Assembly: GCA_022839045.1 (NCBI GenBank)
Contig: JALHDI010000086.1
Coordinates: 23,647 to 35,579 of the forward strand
Length of the DNA: 11,933 bases
Direction: 5' to 3'
Origin: Sporomusaceae bacterium
GTDB taxonomy: Bacteria > Bacillota_C > Negativicutes > Sporomusales_B > UBA7701
Shown here: one piece after another, positions 10,894 through 11,933 of the stretch
How the letters are laid out: each line of letters opens with the position of its first letter
Numbering within the stretch: the stretch's first letter is position 1
The notes under the pieces: generated by a model
Told to the model about the DNA's origin: nothing
Seen by the model: the letters and a program-made list of their open reading frames with translations, nothing else
Database searches by the model: none
Made by a program: the position numbers and the translations under genes

Positions 10894-11906
10894 CAATATC
10901 CCTCCAGGACCCGGCGCAGGTCGATTTTTGTTTTGTAGCCGGCGCCGGAATGGGTCGCACCCTCGATACAATATTTGCCGTCGAATTTGCCGTACCCCTC
11001 GACCAATACTGTCCGGGCAGCCAGCAGCCGGATATCCCCCATCAGGGTAAACGACATTTGGGTCTCGCCGCGGTTCTGCTTGCGGAGCTTCTTCTTGGCC
11101 AGCTTTTCGGCCTTGGCAATGCTGCTGACCCGCTGGTTGACGACCAGGGTTTTCCCGGTGGCCGGCTTGTTTGGCGCCCTGTAGGTATAGGACAGGCTTT
11201 TCTTGCCCTTGGGGTCGTGGTAATCGACCTTGCAGGCGGAATAAATGTCGCGGGTCGTCGTGGAAAAGCTGTGGTCCAGAATCAGGGACTTGCCGCGCCG
11301 GATGGTCATGACCGGGGGCATAGCCTCATACTTTTCGTCGTCGAAGATGACGATCTGCCGGTCGGATACCTTCAGCGACAACCCGGCGTCTTCGCAAATC
11401 TTCTGCAAAAACGCCAGGTCGGATTGTTCGGTCTGCTCTACCCGGTCCTCTTCCGGGTCGTCGTCGGTGTCGTAAAACAGGGACATTCCCGCGTTGGCGG
11501 CAATGTCCCCGGCGATGGCTGACAGCTTCACTTTTTCCCAGGACCGTGTCTTTTCCTCGCCTCGCAGGGAGGCGGATTCCGGGACGGACAGCGCCTTCAG
11601 GGTGACGCTGGACGGCGAGCTCCTGCCGTCGATGGCGTCGATCTCGAACGCCCCGAGCGGCAGTTCCTCGGTTTTATCCTGCTCCGTCCAGTGCTCGGTG
11701 ACCAGCGTTGCCTTGAGCGTTGCGCCTTTTTCCGGCAACCAGTCGCCCATCCACAGCCCTTCGCGATCCTCCAGGCCGATCTGCAGGTCGTCCGCCCGGC
11801 CGCTGGCGTGGTCGGAGTAGGACCAATTGAGTAAGTAAGGCGCCAGGTCGGCGGAAATATCCTTGTTGCCATACAAGAGCTTCAGCCGGGCTCGACGGGT
11901 CTGCAT
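10893..11906 (-). CDS. D: Late control D / baseplate hub protein (gpD family, 337 aa)
   Basis: Tail hub protein of the phage late-control gene D family, related to T4 gp27 and to XkdQ/YqbQ of Bacillus PBSX and skin. It opens RRARLKLLYGNKDISADLAP and YLLNWSYSDHASGRADDLQI, the family start, then GLWMGDWLPEKGATLKATL, LGAFEIDAIDGRSSPSSVTL, a LAFLQKICEDAGLSLKVSD segment and an end GYKTKIDLRRVLEGY. It forms the ring that joins the tube to the spike V encoded next. The ATG at 11906 has GGAGGTG five bases upstream. In P2 the name refers to an effect on late transcription; here only the structural role is supported. Somewhat shorter than P2 gpD. Confidence 0.92.
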   Translation of the reverse strand: MQTRRARLKLLYGNKDISADLAPYLLNWSYSDHASGRADDLQIGLEDREGLWMGDWLPEKGATLKATLVTEHWTEQDKTEELPLGAFEIDAIDGRSSPSSVTLKALSVPESASLRGEEKTRSWEKVKLSAIAGDIAANAGMSLFYDTDDDPEEDRVEQTEQSDLAFLQKICEDAGLSLKVSDRQIVIFDDEKYEAMPPVMTIRRGKSLILDHSFSTTTRDIYSACKVDYHDPKGKKSLSYTYRAPNKPATGKTLVVNQRVSSIAKAEKLAKKKLRKQNRGETQMSFTLMGDIRLLAARTVLVEGYGKFDGKYCIEGATHSGAGYKTKIDLRRVLEGY

Positions 11907-11910
11907 GGCC

Positions 11911-11933
11911 TCACCTCCGCCAGGGAGGCAGCC
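11911..11933 (-). CDS. C-terminal end of upstream tail gene, probably tail protein X
   Basis: Only the last six codons (LPPWRR) and TGA at 11913-11911 are in the window. The stop overlaps the ribosome binding site of D, so an upstream gene is coupled to it. A LysM-type tail protein X precedes D in P2-like phages and often ends in a similar Pro-Pro-Trp motif, so X is the likely identity. This rests on synteny. Confidence 0.45.

Noticed and set aside
1..11933. CRISPR arrays, tRNA genes, rRNA or insertion sequences
   Set aside because: No regularly spaced repeats apart from the operator copies, no cloverleaf-like sequence and no transposase were seen on reading either strand by eye.

Overview
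The window is part of a temperate bacteriophage or prophage of a spore-forming Firmicute with a fairly GC-rich genome. The host inference rests on a fragment of the sporulation sigma factor gene sigK at 3593-3832, Gram-positive style Shine-Dalgarno sequences throughout, a LexA box of the Bacillus type and Firmicute-type phage families. The exact clade is not determined. A possible spanin-like gene after the endolysin would fit an outer-membrane-bearing Negativicute (Sporomusa/Pelosinus group), but that is inference.

Layout, left to right. Positions 1-1340, minus strand: an early operon reading leftward, with a C4 zinc-binding small protein, two overlapping Cro-like HTH proteins, a 46-aa acidic protein, a 64-aa membrane protein and the first codons of another gene. 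Positions 1340-1526: the immunity control region, with a strong leftward promoter and four 17-bp operator-like repeats; a fifth lies over the ribosome binding site of the HTH protein at 962-978. Positions 1526-1837, plus strand: a short CI-like repressor without a peptidase domain. Positions 1830-2012, minus strand: a 60-aa unknown protein behind a near-perfect SOS box. Positions 2148-3575, plus strand: a large serine recombinase resembling SpoIVCA. Positions 3593-3832, minus strand: the 3' segment of sigK, cut at the Gly-Asn-Glu codons where the B. subtilis skin element splits sigK. Positions 3840-3935: an AT-rich phage arm and the late-operon terminator. Positions 3936-11933, minus strand: a tightly packed late operon of P2-type tail and baseplate genes (X end, D, V, W, U-like, J, I, fibre, DUF4376 protein) followed by lysis genes (XhlA-like, membrane protein, amidase, anchored Pro-rich protein).

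The order lysis, attachment site, integrase, repressor, early genes is that of a circular temperate phage map, with phage-type genes on both sides of the sigK fragment. A plain skin-type prophage would instead show host sequence next to the sigK 3' end. Either the phage carries a piece of sigK beside its attachment core, so that insertion could rebuild rather than break the gene, or two elements abut here, or the region is a tandem or rearranged junction. The window does not contain the sigK 5' half, so this cannot be settled here.

Proposed regulation: the repressor binds the operator array and shuts the leftward promoter. Because it has no self-cleavage domain, induction may come from the SOS-controlled 60-aa protein acting as an antirepressor. 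Whether sporulation also triggers excision through the recombinase and sigK is the most interesting open question.
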